A program made the position numbers and the translations under genes. The notes below the pieces were generated by a model that worked only from the letters and a program-made list of their open reading frames with translations, made no database searches and was not told the origin of the DNA. Below, in pieces: positions 43,275-52,136 of a DNA stretch of 64,000 nucleotides (within the stretch, counting starts at the first letter, position 1; each line of letters opens with the position of its first letter). The DNA is from Sinorhizobium terangae. Lineage in GTDB: Bacteria > Pseudomonadota > Alphaproteobacteria > Rhizobiales > Rhizobiaceae. The stretch is taken from assembly GCF_029714365.1 (NCBI RefSeq), contig NZ_CP121660.1, forward strand, positions 248,001-312,000, written 5' to 3'.

Positions 43275-44657
43275 TCACGCAGCCTTGCTGTGCGTCCTTT
43301 GCGACTGCTCGAGGTAGGAGTCGAAGGCGGCGGCGACCGCACGAATGACGAAGCGGTGATCCTGCCGTACCTGGATGACGCCGCCTGCAACATCCAGCAC
43401 GCCGTCTTCGGCAAGCGCAGCGAGCTTGGCGTTGCCCTCGATAAGCGGACGAGCGTCGAAACCGTGGGCCGCGGCGATCGCTCGAATATCGGCGGTGAAG
43501 TCGCACATCAGTCTTTCGATGATCTCAGCCCGCATCCGGTCTTCGCCGGTAAGGCGATAACCCTTTGCGGTCGCCAGGCGGCCGGACGCGATGTGGCGGG
43601 CATAGAGGCCGGGTGCCACTTCGTTTTGCACATAGCCTTCCTGCGAGCGGCCGATGGCGGACGCGCCGAAACCGATCAGCGTCTCGCAATTGTCGGTGGT
43701 GTAGCCTTGGAAATTGCGCCGCAGCTTTCCGGTATCCTGGGCTCTTACGAGGTCGTCGTGCGGCAGGGCGAAGTGATCGAGGCCGATCTGCCGATAGCCG
43801 GCGGCAACCAGCGTCTCGCTGATCGCCATCGCCTGGGCGTTACGGGCCGCACCATCCGGCAGTGCGTTCTCGTCGATCATGCGCTGGTGCTTCTTGAAGG
43901 AGGGGATGTGCGCATAGCCGAAGACGGCGAAGCGCTCCGGCCGCATCGCCAGGGCCGCCTTAGCGGTTGCGACGCAGGACCCGACGGTCTGATGCGGTAG
44001 ACCGTAGATCAGGTCGAAATTGAGGTTTTCGACGCCGGAGCGGCGCAGATGATGAACGGCGTCTGCCGTCTGCGCCTCGCTCTGGATGCGGTTGATGGCT
44101 TTCTGGACGACCGGATCGAAGCTTTGCACGCCGAGGCTGGCGCGGGTGACGCCACCGGCGCCAAGCGCTTCCGCCATCTCGACCGTCAGCCGGCGCGGAT
44201 CGATTTCGACTGCGATGCCGGTTGAACCGGCGAGGGAGAAATGCTCGCGCAACAAATTCATCAGCGCGAGAAATTCCTCCGGCTCGATGATCGTCGGCGT
44301 GCCACCGCCGAAATGCACTTCGCCGACCGGAAGCGGCTGACGGGTGCCGCCCGCCACCATCCGGATCTCGTCCTTCAGGACGGCGAGGTAGTCGAGGATC
44401 GGATCGTCCTGCCGGGTGATCGTCGTGTGACAGCCGCAATACCAGCACATCGAACGGCAGAAGGGGATGTGCAGATAGAGCGATACGTCTTGCTCGCGCG
44501 GTATCGCCGCCAACCATCCGGAATAGGTCTCGTAGTCGATCGTGTCCGCAAAACGCGGCGCGGTCGGATAGCTTGTGTAACGCGGCAGGCGCATTTCGCC
44601 GTACTTCTGAAGGATCGAGGCGTGCATGGCGGCTCCTGTGGTCATGTCGGAATTCAT
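43275..44657 (-). CDS. hemN: Oxygen-independent coproporphyrinogen III dehydrogenase (radical SAM)
   Basis: The 460-residue protein is a radical-SAM HemN with C67-x3-C71-x2-C74 (CRSMCWYC) and the fourth typical cysteine next to it (CGCH). It has the HFGGGTPT motif and the EIDPRRL strand. HemN makes protoporphyrinogen without O2, so heme can be built for Nor, Nap and cytochromes in anaerobiosis. An NnrR-type box lies 34 bases upstream. Starts at residues 1, 5 and 11 are possible; I report the first. Confidence 0.95.
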   Translation of the reverse strand: MNSDMTTGAAMHASILQKYGEMRLPRYTSYPTAPRFADTIDYETYSGWLAAIPREQDVSLYLHIPFCRSMCWYCGCHTTITRQDDPILDYLAVLKDEIRMVAGGTRQPLPVGEVHFGGGTPTIIEPEEFLALMNLLREHFSLAGSTGIAVEIDPRRLTVEMAEALGAGGVTRASLGVQSFDPVVQKAINRIQSEAQTADAVHHLRRSGVENLNFDLIYGLPHQTVGSCVATAKAALAMRPERFAVFGYAHIPSFKKHQRMIDENALPDGAARNAQAMAISETLVAAGYRQIGLDHFALPHDDLVRAQDTGKLRRNFQGYTTDNCETLIGFGASAIGRSQEGYVQNEVAPGLYARHIASGRLATAKGYRLTGEDRMRAEIIERLMCDFTADIRAIAAAHGFDARPLIEGNAKLAALAEDGVLDVAGGVIQVRQDHRFVIRAVAAAFDSYLEQSQRTHSKAA

Positions 44658-44691
44658 GACCCGACTCTAGGCTGCGATGCCGGACCGTTCT

Positions 44692-44705
44692 TTGCGAAAA
44701 GCCAA
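44692..44705. promoter_or_regulatory. NnrR-type box on the hemN side
   Basis: TTGCGAAAAGCCAA fits TTG-N8-CAA with a TTGCG half-site. It ends 34 bases upstream of the hemN ATG at 44657. It is the nearer of two boxes in this divergent spacer. Confidence 0.65.
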
Positions 44706-44737
44706 GTAACGGATGTCTTGCTCAATCCGGAATTTGT

Positions 44738-44751
44738 TTGCGCTTCGACAA
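44738..44751. promoter_or_regulatory. NnrR-type box on the DUF2249 operon side
   Basis: TTGCGCTTCGACAA fits TTG-N8-CAA and lies 75 bases before the ATG of the first DUF2249 gene, a usual distance for an activator site. Together with the box at 44692 it places hemN and the DUF2249 operon in the same regulon. Confidence 0.65.
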
Positions 44752-44826
44752 AATGTCGCGTTGCGGCGCCGACTAGTTTTCTCAAGTCCGGGGCGGTCAC
44801 GCCGCCTTGCCCTGGAGAACTGAACA

Positions 44827-45135
44827 ATGTCGGCGGCGGCGAACGGATCCCTCATGACAACTGCAGAAACGGAATCAAAGCCCTTCATCGACGTCCGGAC
44901 CATTCCGCCGGTGGAACGCCACCCGAAAATTTTCGGCATGCTGAATGCTCTCGCCACAGGTGGTTCTCTCATTCTCATCAATGACCACGACCCGCGACCG
45001 CTCCATTACCAGCTCGAAGCGAGACATCCGGGCGAATTCTTCTGGGAGTATCTGGAGCAGGGACCTGACGTCTGGCGCGTCGAAATCGGGCGCCATGAGG
45101 CCTCCGGTTGCGAATGCTGCTGCGGTAGCCATTGA
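44827..45135 (+). CDS. DUF2249-domain protein with a cysteine-rich end
   Basis: The 102-residue protein has one DUF2249 domain (FIDVRTIPPVERHPKIFGML, then GGSLILINDHDPRPLHYQLE) and ends CECCCGSH, a cysteine cluster that could bind metal. DUF2249 resembles the TusA/SirA fold and is common near denitrification and hemerythrin genes, but has no proven function. A second ATG nine codons in could also start it. It is the first gene of a four-gene operon ending with the DUF59 gene. Confidence 0.88.
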   Translation: MSAAANGSLMTTAETESKPFIDVRTIPPVERHPKIFGMLNALATGGSLILINDHDPRPLHYQLEARHPGEFFWEYLEQGPDVWRVEIGRHEASGCECCCGSH

Positions 45136-45216
45136 GCCACCGAGTTCCGCTCCTTATGAGAACCGATCACGTGACCCCGATTGCTTCACGTGATCCGGTC
45201 AACCAGGTGAATGAAG

Positions 45217-46581
45217 ATGTTCGGGGCCACGCTTTCCCGCTGGACCATGTCCTATTTTGCGGCCGCACTCGCCTTTCTCGTAATTGGCGAGGCGATGATG
45301 GTGCTCGGCTACGGATATCCGGCCGCGGCCATTGAGGCGCCCGAGACCCTGGCGCTGGTTCACACGATCGCGCTCGGCTGGTTGAGCCTGCTGATGGCGG
45401 GCGCGCTGCTGCAGTTCGTGCCGGTCCTTGTCGGCCGGCCGCTTTGCTGCGCCCATCTCGCCTTTCCCGCGCTGGCGCTTCTTGTAACGGGCATCGCCGG
45501 CCTGGTCTTCGGCTTCGCGGGGCTTTCCGGCAGCATCGATCTGCCGCCTGTCGTGCTTCCGGTGGCGGCAGTGCTGACGATAGCCGGCTTTGCCTGTGTC
45601 GGAATCCCGTTCGCGGTGACGCTGTGGCGCGCCCGTCCGCTGCCGCTCACCGCGCGGTTCGTCGTCGTCGGTCTCGGCGCACTGGTCGTAACGGTGCTGC
45701 TCGGCGGAACCTATGCCTTTGTCCTTGGCGGCGTGGTGGAGACCAGCGCGGCGATCGCTCTCACATTGGAAGGGGTCTCGCTGCATGCCGTACTCGGCCT
45801 TGGCGGCTGGCTGACCTTTACAACGATGGGCGTCAGCTATCGTCTCTTGACCATGTTCATGCTTTCGCCGGATACCGAGCGTCGCAGCACCAGGATCGTC
45901 TGGCTGTCCGGCAGCGCTGCGCTTGGCCTCGTAACGGGCGTCGTTCCGCTCATTCTGACGGGCTCGTTCGGCCGTCTCGCCCTGTTGCTCCTTGCCGCCC
46001 TTCTCGGCGTGCTTGCCGTCGTGGTCTATGCCAGCGATATCCTCCGGATCTACCGGCAGCGAAGGAGGCGGGAAATCGAACTCAACGCCCGCGCCGGCAT
46101 CGGTGCCTTCTGCGCGCTCGCAGCCGCGACCGTTCTTTTCATTGGACTGCTCGTGACCGACCGTATGGAACAGGGTATCGGTTCGCTCGTTTATCTCGTA
46201 GCTTTCGGATGGCTGACGGGCATGGGTCTTGCGCAGCTTTACAAGATCATTCCCTTCATGACCTGGCTCGAATGTTATGGTCCGGCGCTCGGCCGCACCC
46301 CGACACCGCGTGTTCAGGATCTGGTCGTCGAAAGGCGGGCGCTTGGCTGGTTTCGTGCATTCTATGCATCGGTGCTTGTCGCAACCCTCAGTCTCTCGGT
46401 CGGTGCGCAACCGCTTTTCCGGCTTGCCAGCCTTTGCCAATTGGTCGCAATCTTGGTGCTTGTCCTTGAGTTCACCCGCGCGCGCCGGCTTTCGAACGTA
46501 CCCGCCACTCTCCGTTTGCCGACAGGTGCCGTTCGTCCGCACCTTTTCCTGCCGTCCCTTCCGTTGTGGAGACAACCATGA
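45217..46581 (+). CDS. Polytopic membrane protein with conserved histidines, denitrification-linked
   Basis: The 454-residue protein has about 12 hydrophobic helices. Histidines lie in LVHTIALGWLSLLMAGALLQ (about residues 48-67) and VSLHAVLGLGGWLTFTTMG, which look like a remote version of the heme-copper oxidase subunit I or NnrS membrane fold. It is shorter than subunit I and lacks the full set of oxidase ligands. It starts 81 bases after the first DUF2249 gene and overlaps the second by 4 bases. I do not know a name or reaction. An ATG two codons earlier (45211) is possible. Confidence 0.75.
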   Translation: MFGATLSRWTMSYFAAALAFLVIGEAMMVLGYGYPAAAIEAPETLALVHTIALGWLSLLMAGALLQFVPVLVGRPLCCAHLAFPALALLVTGIAGLVFGFAGLSGSIDLPPVVLPVAAVLTIAGFACVGIPFAVTLWRARPLPLTARFVVVGLGALVVTVLLGGTYAFVLGGVVETSAAIALTLEGVSLHAVLGLGGWLTFTTMGVSYRLLTMFMLSPDTERRSTRIVWLSGSAALGLVTGVVPLILTGSFGRLALLLLAALLGVLAVVVYASDILRIYRQRRRREIELNARAGIGAFCALAAATVLFIGLLVTDRMEQGIGSLVYLVAFGWLTGMGLAQLYKIIPFMTWLECYGPALGRTPTPRVQDLVVERRALGWFRAFYASVLVATLSLSVGAQPLFRLASLCQLVAILVLVLEFTRARRLSNVPATLRLPTGAVRPHLFLPSLPLWRQP

Positions 46582-47108
46582 CCATTGAACCCCATGCACT
46601 TGACGTCCGGCCGATATTGCGTGGCGGCGGTGATCCTTTTCAGGTGATCATGAACGCCGTCGACAACCTCGTTCCCGGACAAGGCCTGAGGCTCATCGCC
46701 TCGTTCCGGCCGGTGCCGCTTTTCAGCGTCATGGCCGGGCGCGGGTTTTCCCACCAGGAGGAGGACCTCGGCAATGGCGACTGGGCAGTGCTGTTTACCC
46801 CGGAAGGACAGGTCGACGACATCCGCATGTCGGCCGGGGACATGGATCTGGATGGATGGCCGGATCCGGCACGGCAGCTCGACCTCACCGACCTCGATCC
46901 GCCGGAGCCTATGGTGCGCATCCTTGCCGCGCTCGAGAAGATGGAAGTCGGCGAAGTGCTTTTCGCGCTGCTCTCGCGCGAGCCGCTTCTCCTCTATCCC
47001 GAGCTCGCGAAGCGCGGTCATCGCTGGGCCGGAAACTTCGATGTGACCGGCGAGGTCTATCGCATCCTCATTCGCGCCGGAAAGCCAGCTCATCATGTCG
47101 GCGCCTGA
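46578..47108 (+). CDS. Protein with two DUF2249 domains
   Basis: The 176-residue protein contains two DUF2249-like halves: residues 8-75 (LDVRPILRGGGDPFQVIMNA, then LIASFRPVPLFSVM) and about 100-165 (LDLTDLDPPEPMVRILAALE, then LFALLSREPLLLYPEL). The second half has HRW as in stand-alone members. The ATG overlaps the preceding stop, and the end overlaps the DUF59 gene by 14 bases, so all are co-translated. It may bind or deliver a metal or sulfur species, but that is only inferred from fold and neighbours. Confidence 0.85.
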   Translation: MTIEPHALDVRPILRGGGDPFQVIMNAVDNLVPGQGLRLIASFRPVPLFSVMAGRGFSHQEEDLGNGDWAVLFTPEGQVDDIRMSAGDMDLDGWPDPARQLDLTDLDPPEPMVRILAALEKMEVGEVLFALLSREPLLLYPELAKRGHRWAGNFDVTGEVYRILIRAGKPAHHVGA

Positions 47109-47433
47109 TAACGACGAACTGGTCGAGCGGATCCGCGACGCATTGCGAATCGTCATCGATCCGGAACTGGGATCGAACGTCGTCGACCTCGGTCTGATCT
47201 ATGACATCGAGGTTCAGGAAGGCGGCGTCGTGCGTGTCACCATGACGACGACCGTGAAGGGCTGCCCCGCGACGGCCTTCCTCAAGGAGGCGGTGCAGAA
47301 CTGCGTCTGGTCTGTCCCCGGCGTCGAATATGCCGAGGTGCGGCTGACCTACGAGCCGCCCTGGACGCCGGACAGGATGGCCACGGCGCCGGCGCTTCAT
47401 CGAAGCGGCAATCCCGCTCAGAGAATGAAGTAG
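47095..47433 (+). CDS. DUF59/MIP18-family protein
   Basis: The 112-residue protein has the DUF59 pattern: a start helix with VIDPELGSNVVDLGLIYDIE (about residues 19-38), then VRVTMTTTVKGCPATAFLKE with the conserved cysteine, and ending VRLTYEPPWTPDRM. DUF59 proteins (SufT, PaaD, CIA2 types) help make iron-sulfur or other metal centres. It ends 15 bases inside the convergent serralysin gene. Confidence 0.9.
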   Translation: MSAPDNDELVERIRDALRIVIDPELGSNVVDLGLIYDIEVQEGGVVRVTMTTTVKGCPATAFLKEAVQNCVWSVPGVEYAEVRLTYEPPWTPDRMATAPALHRSGNPAQRMK

Positions 47434-48899
47434 CCCTTCTGCATGGCGACGGCATCATCGAGATGAATGGCAAAATCCGCCTTTCTGTCGCCGTTGACGT
47501 CACCATAAATATAGGTGTCGGAGGCCGCGCGGTCGTAGCGTAGCTCGCCCTTGCCGCCGGAAAACGCGGCTGTTCCAACGAAGACAAATGCCTGGTTGCC
47601 CGTCACCGTCGTGTTGGCGTCGATCGTCGAAAGGTCGATCCTGTCGGATTGCGAGGCGACGAAATCGTAGATCGTGTCGCGGCCGGTGGTGGCGACGGTC
47701 GTTTCCGCAAGCGACTTGAAGAGAAACCTGTCGGCTCCGGTCCCGCCCACCAGCCTGTCGGCTCCGGCGCCGCCATACAGGCTGTCATTGCCGACGCCGC
47801 CGTCGAGCAAGTCGTTGCCGCGGTCGCCGCTCAGCGCGTCGTTGCCGGCATAGCCGCGCACTGTGTTGGCGGCTTGGTTGCCGATGATCGAATCGTTGGC
47901 CGATCCGCCCAGAACGTTTTCGATCAGCGAGCGCGTGTCGCCATGGTAAAGCAGGGCATTGAAGATATTGCCGCGGGCAAAGCCGTCGTTCGGGCCGCCG
48001 CCGAGATAGGCGAGCTGGTCGGCGTTGAAGGTCGAGGCCTGGCCGGGGCGCAAATCGATCTTGAGCCCGGTCCTGTAGGCCGAAAGGTCGTAGGTGTCGT
48101 TTCCGCCGCCATCCCAGACGGTCGCGAAAATCCGGTTGGCGCCTGGGGCGATGGCGGTCGCGCCGTTGACCAGCGTGGCGCCGCTGCCCGGTGTCCATTT
48201 GTAGACGGTATTGCCGCTGTTGGTTGTGAAGTCGGCGCCGTACATCTCCTGCAGCGCGGCGATGTCGGCCATCATGAAGGTCTGCGGCGCACCGAAGCGC
48301 TCGTACCAATAGGCGTTGCCGGAGCCGATGAAGCCGCTGTAGGTCATGACCGAAAATTCGATCGAATTGTATTGCGCGGGCAGCGCCCCGAAGTCGTCGG
48401 GATCATGCCCGTGCGACAGGCCAAGGGCGTGACCAAGCTCGTGCAGCAGCGTGTGCCACGCGTAGTTTCCGGCAACGGGCGTGCGGTAGTCGTTGACGGT
48501 GCCGGCATAGGCGGTGCCGAACCAGACGTCGCCGGCTTCGGCATAGGTGCCCGGGTAATAGGCATAGGCGGTGCTGGGCAGGTTCGACTGCGCGAACCGA
48601 ACCGACGCGGTGCTGGCGTTGCCAAGCGCGAAGCTGGCGTTGGTGAAGCCCTCGACGGAAAAGCCGTCATTGGCGGCGGAACCGAAGGACTGCTCCATGG
48701 CGAAGAGCGCGGCGTTTTTCTGAGCGGTCGACACGGCAGCGAAGCCGCTGTTCTTTTCCCCGCTGTAGCTGTAGCTGCCGGCGGCTGTCGGAAAGGCATA
48801 GGTGATCGTGCCGTACCAGGCCGCATTCGAGAGCACTCCATCAATCAGGCTGTTCCCGGTTGGCTTCACAATTTTGATGGATTTGCCCGTTCCGCTCAT
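47418..48899 (-). CDS. Serralysin-type secreted zinc metalloprotease with RTX repeats
   Basis: The 493-residue protein has the zinc motif HELGHALGLSH (residues 153-163), a Met-turn MTYSG near 185, and calcium-binding RTX nonapeptides from about 331 to 391 (GGSANDSIIG and GGAGADRLVGGTGAD). The C-terminus ends in a hydrophobic stretch (GYFIL) and there is no N-terminal signal, as for type I secretion substrates. No secretion genes are adjacent. The M10 serralysin family degrades proteins outside the cell. It has no obvious link to denitrification, and its tail overlaps the DUF59 gene. Confidence 0.93.
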   Translation of the reverse strand: MSGTGKSIKIVKPTGNSLIDGVLSNAAWYGTITYAFPTAAGSYSYSGEKNSGFAAVSTAQKNAALFAMEQSFGSAANDGFSVEGFTNASFALGNASTASVRFAQSNLPSTAYAYYPGTYAEAGDVWFGTAYAGTVNDYRTPVAGNYAWHTLLHELGHALGLSHGHDPDDFGALPAQYNSIEFSVMTYSGFIGSGNAYWYERFGAPQTFMMADIAALQEMYGADFTTNSGNTVYKWTPGSGATLVNGATAIAPGANRIFATVWDGGGNDTYDLSAYRTGLKIDLRPGQASTFNADQLAYLGGGPNDGFARGNIFNALLYHGDTRSLIENVLGGSANDSIIGNQAANTVRGYAGNDALSGDRGNDLLDGGVGNDSLYGGAGADRLVGGTGADRFLFKSLAETTVATTGRDTIYDFVASQSDRIDLSTIDANTTVTGNQAFVFVGTAAFSGGKGELRYDRAASDTYIYGDVNGDRKADFAIHLDDAVAMQKGYFIL

Positions 48900-49020
48900 G
48901 CAAATTCCCGATCTTGACGTGATGGCGCTGAGCGCCTGGAAGCTCGCGTCCGGGACAATAGCCGCCGCGAGATACGATTCTCATAAGCCGATCGATAAAA
49001 TTGGAGACATTTTTGTGGCC

Positions 49021-49272
49021 ATGCGTGGATTATTGAAATCGGTCGGTCTCGCCATCCTCGTGATGGGGACGTCGATCTTCGTGCAAGGCGCAACAAAAGC
49101 AGGCGGGGTAGAGATGCAGAAGCCTCCGGATCCTGAAGTCGCCGTCAGGTCCGAGTTCGAACGGGTGAAGGCGAAGAACACGGTCGAAGCCTATGAACGC
49201 TTCATTCGCCGTCACCCGGACCACGCCCTGGCTGAGGAAGCGCGGAAGGCTATCTTGCGACTCAAGCAGTAG
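49021..49272 (+). CDS. Small secreted or anchored protein of unknown function
   Basis: The 83-residue protein begins with a hydrophobic signal-like segment (residues 6-24) and continues as a charged helical part with FERVKAKNTVEAYERFIRRH and HALAEEARKAILRL. That end resembles a single tetratricopeptide-like repeat, as in outer-membrane lipoproteins. The longer ORF upstream (from 48802) runs back over the serralysin start and is unlikely. GTG at 49015 or ATG at 49021 could start it. Function unknown. Confidence 0.6.
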   Translation: MRGLLKSVGLAILVMGTSIFVQGATKAGGVEMQKPPDPEVAVRSEFERVKAKNTVEAYERFIRRHPDHALAEEARKAILRLKQ

Positions 49273-49338
49273 CTAACCACCGGCGGGGCGCTGCCGCCGG
49301 CGAGAGTCACAGGGGTTCGACGCAGCTTCGAACGGATC

Positions 49339-50562
49339 TCAGGCTGCGCCGCGCGGTGAGCGGCGGTTACACGCCAGCATCGGCCCGTATTCCAGGATAA
49401 ACAGCGTGAATGCGCATATCCACAAGGTGCCCGATGCGGCGGCGAGCACGTGGTAGTAGGTCGGCACGATTTCTGCGAGAGGCCGCAGCAGCGCCGCGCC
49501 TATGATCGCCACGTAGGATGCGCTGGTGATCGGCGACGCCGTCAGCGGCCGACCGGTGTGTCCGCGGCTTGCGCGGGTCATCACCGCCAGCATCATGCAC
49601 GCGATGACGCCGACGGCCAGGATGTGCAGCACCGGATATTCCCCGACTGCGCCAAGCGCGCCTGCGGCAATCCCGGCGAATCCCAGCGGCACGAAGGCAT
49701 AGGCGACGTGCAGCACGACGAGCAGCTTCTCGGGATAAGTCGTCCAGCCGCGCCAGCGAAGCAGGCGGGCCATGTGCAGCACGGATGCGATCGTCGCGAT
49801 TGCGGCGGTGAGCACATGTTCCGGCGTCAGCACCCACGAAGCGAGCGTGGCAATGCCCGTCAGGATGGTGGCCGTGTCGAAGCGATTACAAGGTGTCGGA
49901 AAATCGCTGCGGCCGAACTTGTTCAGCCAGTTGCGCGTGAAGCTCGGCAGTATCCGTCCCCCGACGATCATGATCAGCATGACGTATGCCCCGATCGCCA
50001 GCCTTGCAGCCGTATCGACATTGGCGTTCGCCAGCACGGCGAGATGGAAGTGCACGTTGGCGCAGGACAGAAGCACCAGCCCGCCGACGACCTTCAGGTC
50101 CTTCCATTTGCGCCCCGCGATCACTTCACGGGCGCAGATCGCGAGTAGCGTCGGAAGAAACAGTGCCTCGATCACAGCCGCCAGCATCAGGCCGAGCAGA
50201 TCGGTTGCGAGGAGCGCCAACCGGCCCGCGACCCAGAGGCCGAAGAGCCCGGCGAGCGGCAGGCCGGATACGGGAAGCCTGCCGGTCCAGTTCGGTACCG
50301 CGGTCAGAAGAAAGCCTGCAAGCACGGCGGACGAGAAGCCGAACAACATTTCATGGGCGTGCCAGTGCGCGGCGCCATAGCCCCCCGCGATGTCGATGCC
50401 GGTGCTCAGCGCCGCGACCCACGCGGCCATCGCGCCGATCGCCCAGAGACCGGCGCCGAGAAAGAACGGTCTGAAGCCATAGGAGAAGAGAACGGGCCCG
50501 GTGGTGGCAAGCCCGCGCGGGATGCCGCCAGTGGGCGGCGATTTGCTGCGCATATGAAACAT
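49339..50562 (-). CDS. nnrS: NnrS-family heme/copper membrane protein
   Basis: The 407-residue protein has about 12 hydrophobic helices and NnrS features: FSYGFRPFFLGAGLWAIGA near the start and WHAHEMLFGFSSAVLAGFLLTA (about residues 83-104) with its conserved histidines. NnrS is linked to NO tolerance in denitrifiers and pathogens. I use the ATG at 50562, since AGGATC lies upstream; the ORF extends much further but into the regulatory region. Its promoter faces nirK. Confidence 0.9.
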   Translation of the reverse strand: MFHMRSKSPPTGGIPRGLATTGPVLFSYGFRPFFLGAGLWAIGAMAAWVAALSTGIDIAGGYGAAHWHAHEMLFGFSSAVLAGFLLTAVPNWTGRLPVSGLPLAGLFGLWVAGRLALLATDLLGLMLAAVIEALFLPTLLAICAREVIAGRKWKDLKVVGGLVLLSCANVHFHLAVLANANVDTAARLAIGAYVMLIMIVGGRILPSFTRNWLNKFGRSDFPTPCNRFDTATILTGIATLASWVLTPEHVLTAAIATIASVLHMARLLRWRGWTTYPEKLLVVLHVAYAFVPLGFAGIAAGALGAVGEYPVLHILAVGVIACMMLAVMTRASRGHTGRPLTASPITSASYVAIIGAALLRPLAEIVPTYYHVLAAASGTLWICAFTLFILEYGPMLACNRRSPRGAA

Positions 50563-50634
50563 CGTCCGATCCTGTCTGCGGGATCCCGACCGATATCGGG
50601 ATGGCACCGAGTACCATGGGGGGAGGTCCATTCT

Positions 50635-50648
50635 TTGCGAAAACGCAA
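50635..50648. promoter_or_regulatory. NnrR-type box upstream of nnrS
   Basis: TTGCGAAAACGCAA is the best match in the window to a symmetric TTGCG-N4-CGCAA site. It lies 72 bases before the nnrS start, a typical activator distance, and 272 bases before nirK. Confidence 0.75.
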
Positions 50649-50661
50649 GTATTGGGGCGCT

Positions 50662-50675
50662 TTGCTGATACGCAA
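50662..50675. promoter_or_regulatory. Second NnrR-type box in the nnrS-nirK spacer
   Basis: TTGCTGATACGCAA repeats the TTG-N8-CAA form 27 bases from the first (start to start), with the same flanking AGTATTGG after each. The shared flank suggests that one arose by a short tandem duplication. Confidence 0.6.
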
Positions 50676-50742
50676 GTATTGGTGAAGGTGCGACAAAGTG
50701 CGCACGTGAATTCTCCAAAATACCCAAGCCGGCGGGAAACGT

Positions 50743-50756
50743 TTGTTCCAAGACAA
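50743..50756. promoter_or_regulatory. Weak FNR/NnrR-like box nearer nirK
   Basis: TTGTTCCAAGACAA matches TTG-N8-CAA with TTGT/ACAA arms and lies 164 bases before the nirK ATG. It is the closest such site to nirK but lacks the TTGCG arm of the others. Chance occurrence is possible. Confidence 0.4.
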
Positions 50757-50920
50757 AGATGTCGATGGGATTTGGTTCTACTTGGAATACGAACGCTGAA
50801 AAAGCAGCGAGCAAAGCAACGGTGAGCCGGCCGAGAGGTATTGGCGACCGTAACACGTTGAATATCGGCTTGATCTTTCGGCAGCCAATCCCGGCGCCGT
50901 GATCATGCTCAAGGAGAGCG

Positions 50921-52054
50921 ATGATGAGTGAACAGCTTCAGATGACTCGCAGGACGGTTCTTGCCGGCGCGGCTTTTGCAGGCGCCTTGACGCCACTCTT
51001 GCAGACGGCGACGGCGCAGGCGGCGCCTGCAGCCGCGGCCACCGCGCCGGTCGACATTTCGACCTTGCCGCGCGTGAAGGTGGATCTCGTTACCCCGCCG
51101 TTCGTCCATTCGCATGACCAGGTGGCGAAAACCGGCCCCCGCATCGTCGAATTCACGATGACCATTCAGGAAAAGAAGCTGGTGATCGACGGCGACGGAA
51201 CGGAAATAAACGCGATGACCTTCAACGGCTCGGTCCCCGGCCCGCTGATGGTCGTCCACGAGGGCGATTATGTCGAACTCACGCTGATCAACCCGGACAC
51301 CAACACGCTGTTGCACAATATCGACTTCCACGCCGCGACCGGCGCGCTCGGCGGTGGCGGCCTGACGAAGGTCAATCCCGGCGAAGAGGCGGTTCTGCGC
51401 TTCAAGGCAACCAAGCCGGGCGTGTTCGTCTATCATTGCGCGCCGGAAGGCATGGTACCCTGGCACGTCACCTCGGGCATGAACGGCGCAATCATGGTGC
51501 TGCCGCGCGACGGCCTCAAGGACGAAAAGGGCCAACCGCTCACCTATGACCGCATCTACTATGTCGGCGAGCAGGATTTCTACGTGCCGCGCGACGAGGC
51601 CGGCAACTTCAAGAAATACGAAACGCCCGGCGATGCCTACGAAGACACGGTCAAGGCCATGCGTACGCTGACCCCGACGCACGTCGTCTTCAACGGCGCC
51701 GTTGGGGCGCTTACCGGCGAGAACGCGCTGACGGCTGCCGTCGGCGAACGGGTGCTGATCATCCATTCGCAGGCGAACCGCGATACGCGGCCGCACTTGA
51801 TCGGCGGACATGGTGACTACGTCTGGGCGACCGGCAAGTTCCGCAACCCGCCGGACCTCGATCAGGAGACATGGCTCATCCCCGGCGGCACGGCGGGCGC
51901 GGCCTTCTACACATTCCGGCAGCCCGGCATCTATGCCTACGTCAACCACAATCTGATCGAAGCGTTCGAACTCGGCGCGGCCGGCCATTTCAAGGTCACC
52001 GGCGAATGGAACGACGACCTGATGACGTCGGTGGTCAAACCGGCATCGATGTAA
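50921..52054 (+). CDS. nirK: Copper-containing nitrite reductase
   Basis: The 377-residue protein reduces nitrite to NO. It has a Tat-like signal (RR at residues 10-11, cleaved near 32). Type 1 copper ligands are H132, C173, H182 and M187. Type 2 ligands are H137, H172 and H343, with D135 (HNIDFH) and H292 as the catalytic pair. Length is normal for the two-domain enzyme. Electrons likely come from pseudoazurin, encoded 27 kb away. nirV follows after 82 bases. ATG 50921 or the next codon can start it. Confidence 0.97.
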   Translation: MMSEQLQMTRRTVLAGAAFAGALTPLLQTATAQAAPAAAATAPVDISTLPRVKVDLVTPPFVHSHDQVAKTGPRIVEFTMTIQEKKLVIDGDGTEINAMTFNGSVPGPLMVVHEGDYVELTLINPDTNTLLHNIDFHAATGALGGGGLTKVNPGEEAVLRFKATKPGVFVYHCAPEGMVPWHVTSGMNGAIMVLPRDGLKDEKGQPLTYDRIYYVGEQDFYVPRDEAGNFKKYETPGDAYEDTVKAMRTLTPTHVVFNGAVGALTGENALTAAVGERVLIIHSQANRDTRPHLIGGHGDYVWATGKFRNPPDLDQETWLIPGGTAGAAFYTFRQPGIYAYVNHNLIEAFELGAAGHFKVTGEWNDDLMTSVVKPASM

Positions 52055-52136
52055 GCTGATACTTACGAAGTGCCGCCGCGGGGCTGCCAGATCTCCCGCG
52101 TCGGCTATGACAAGTGTCCCATCCGGAAACCAAGCC

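Larger units (their letters stand above)
50563..50920. other. Divergent nnrS-nirK regulatory region
   Basis: This 358-base spacer carries three TTG-N8-CAA sites (50635-50648, 50662-50675, 50743-50756). No NnrR-type box was found in the last 160 bases before nirK. A GGAGAG ribosome site precedes the nirK ATG. No gene was seen. Confidence 0.6.

Noticed and set aside
43164..44000. 278-codon + strand ORF opposite the 3' half of hemN.
   Set aside because: It is a mirror frame of hemN; only its first 110 bases lie in the spacer.
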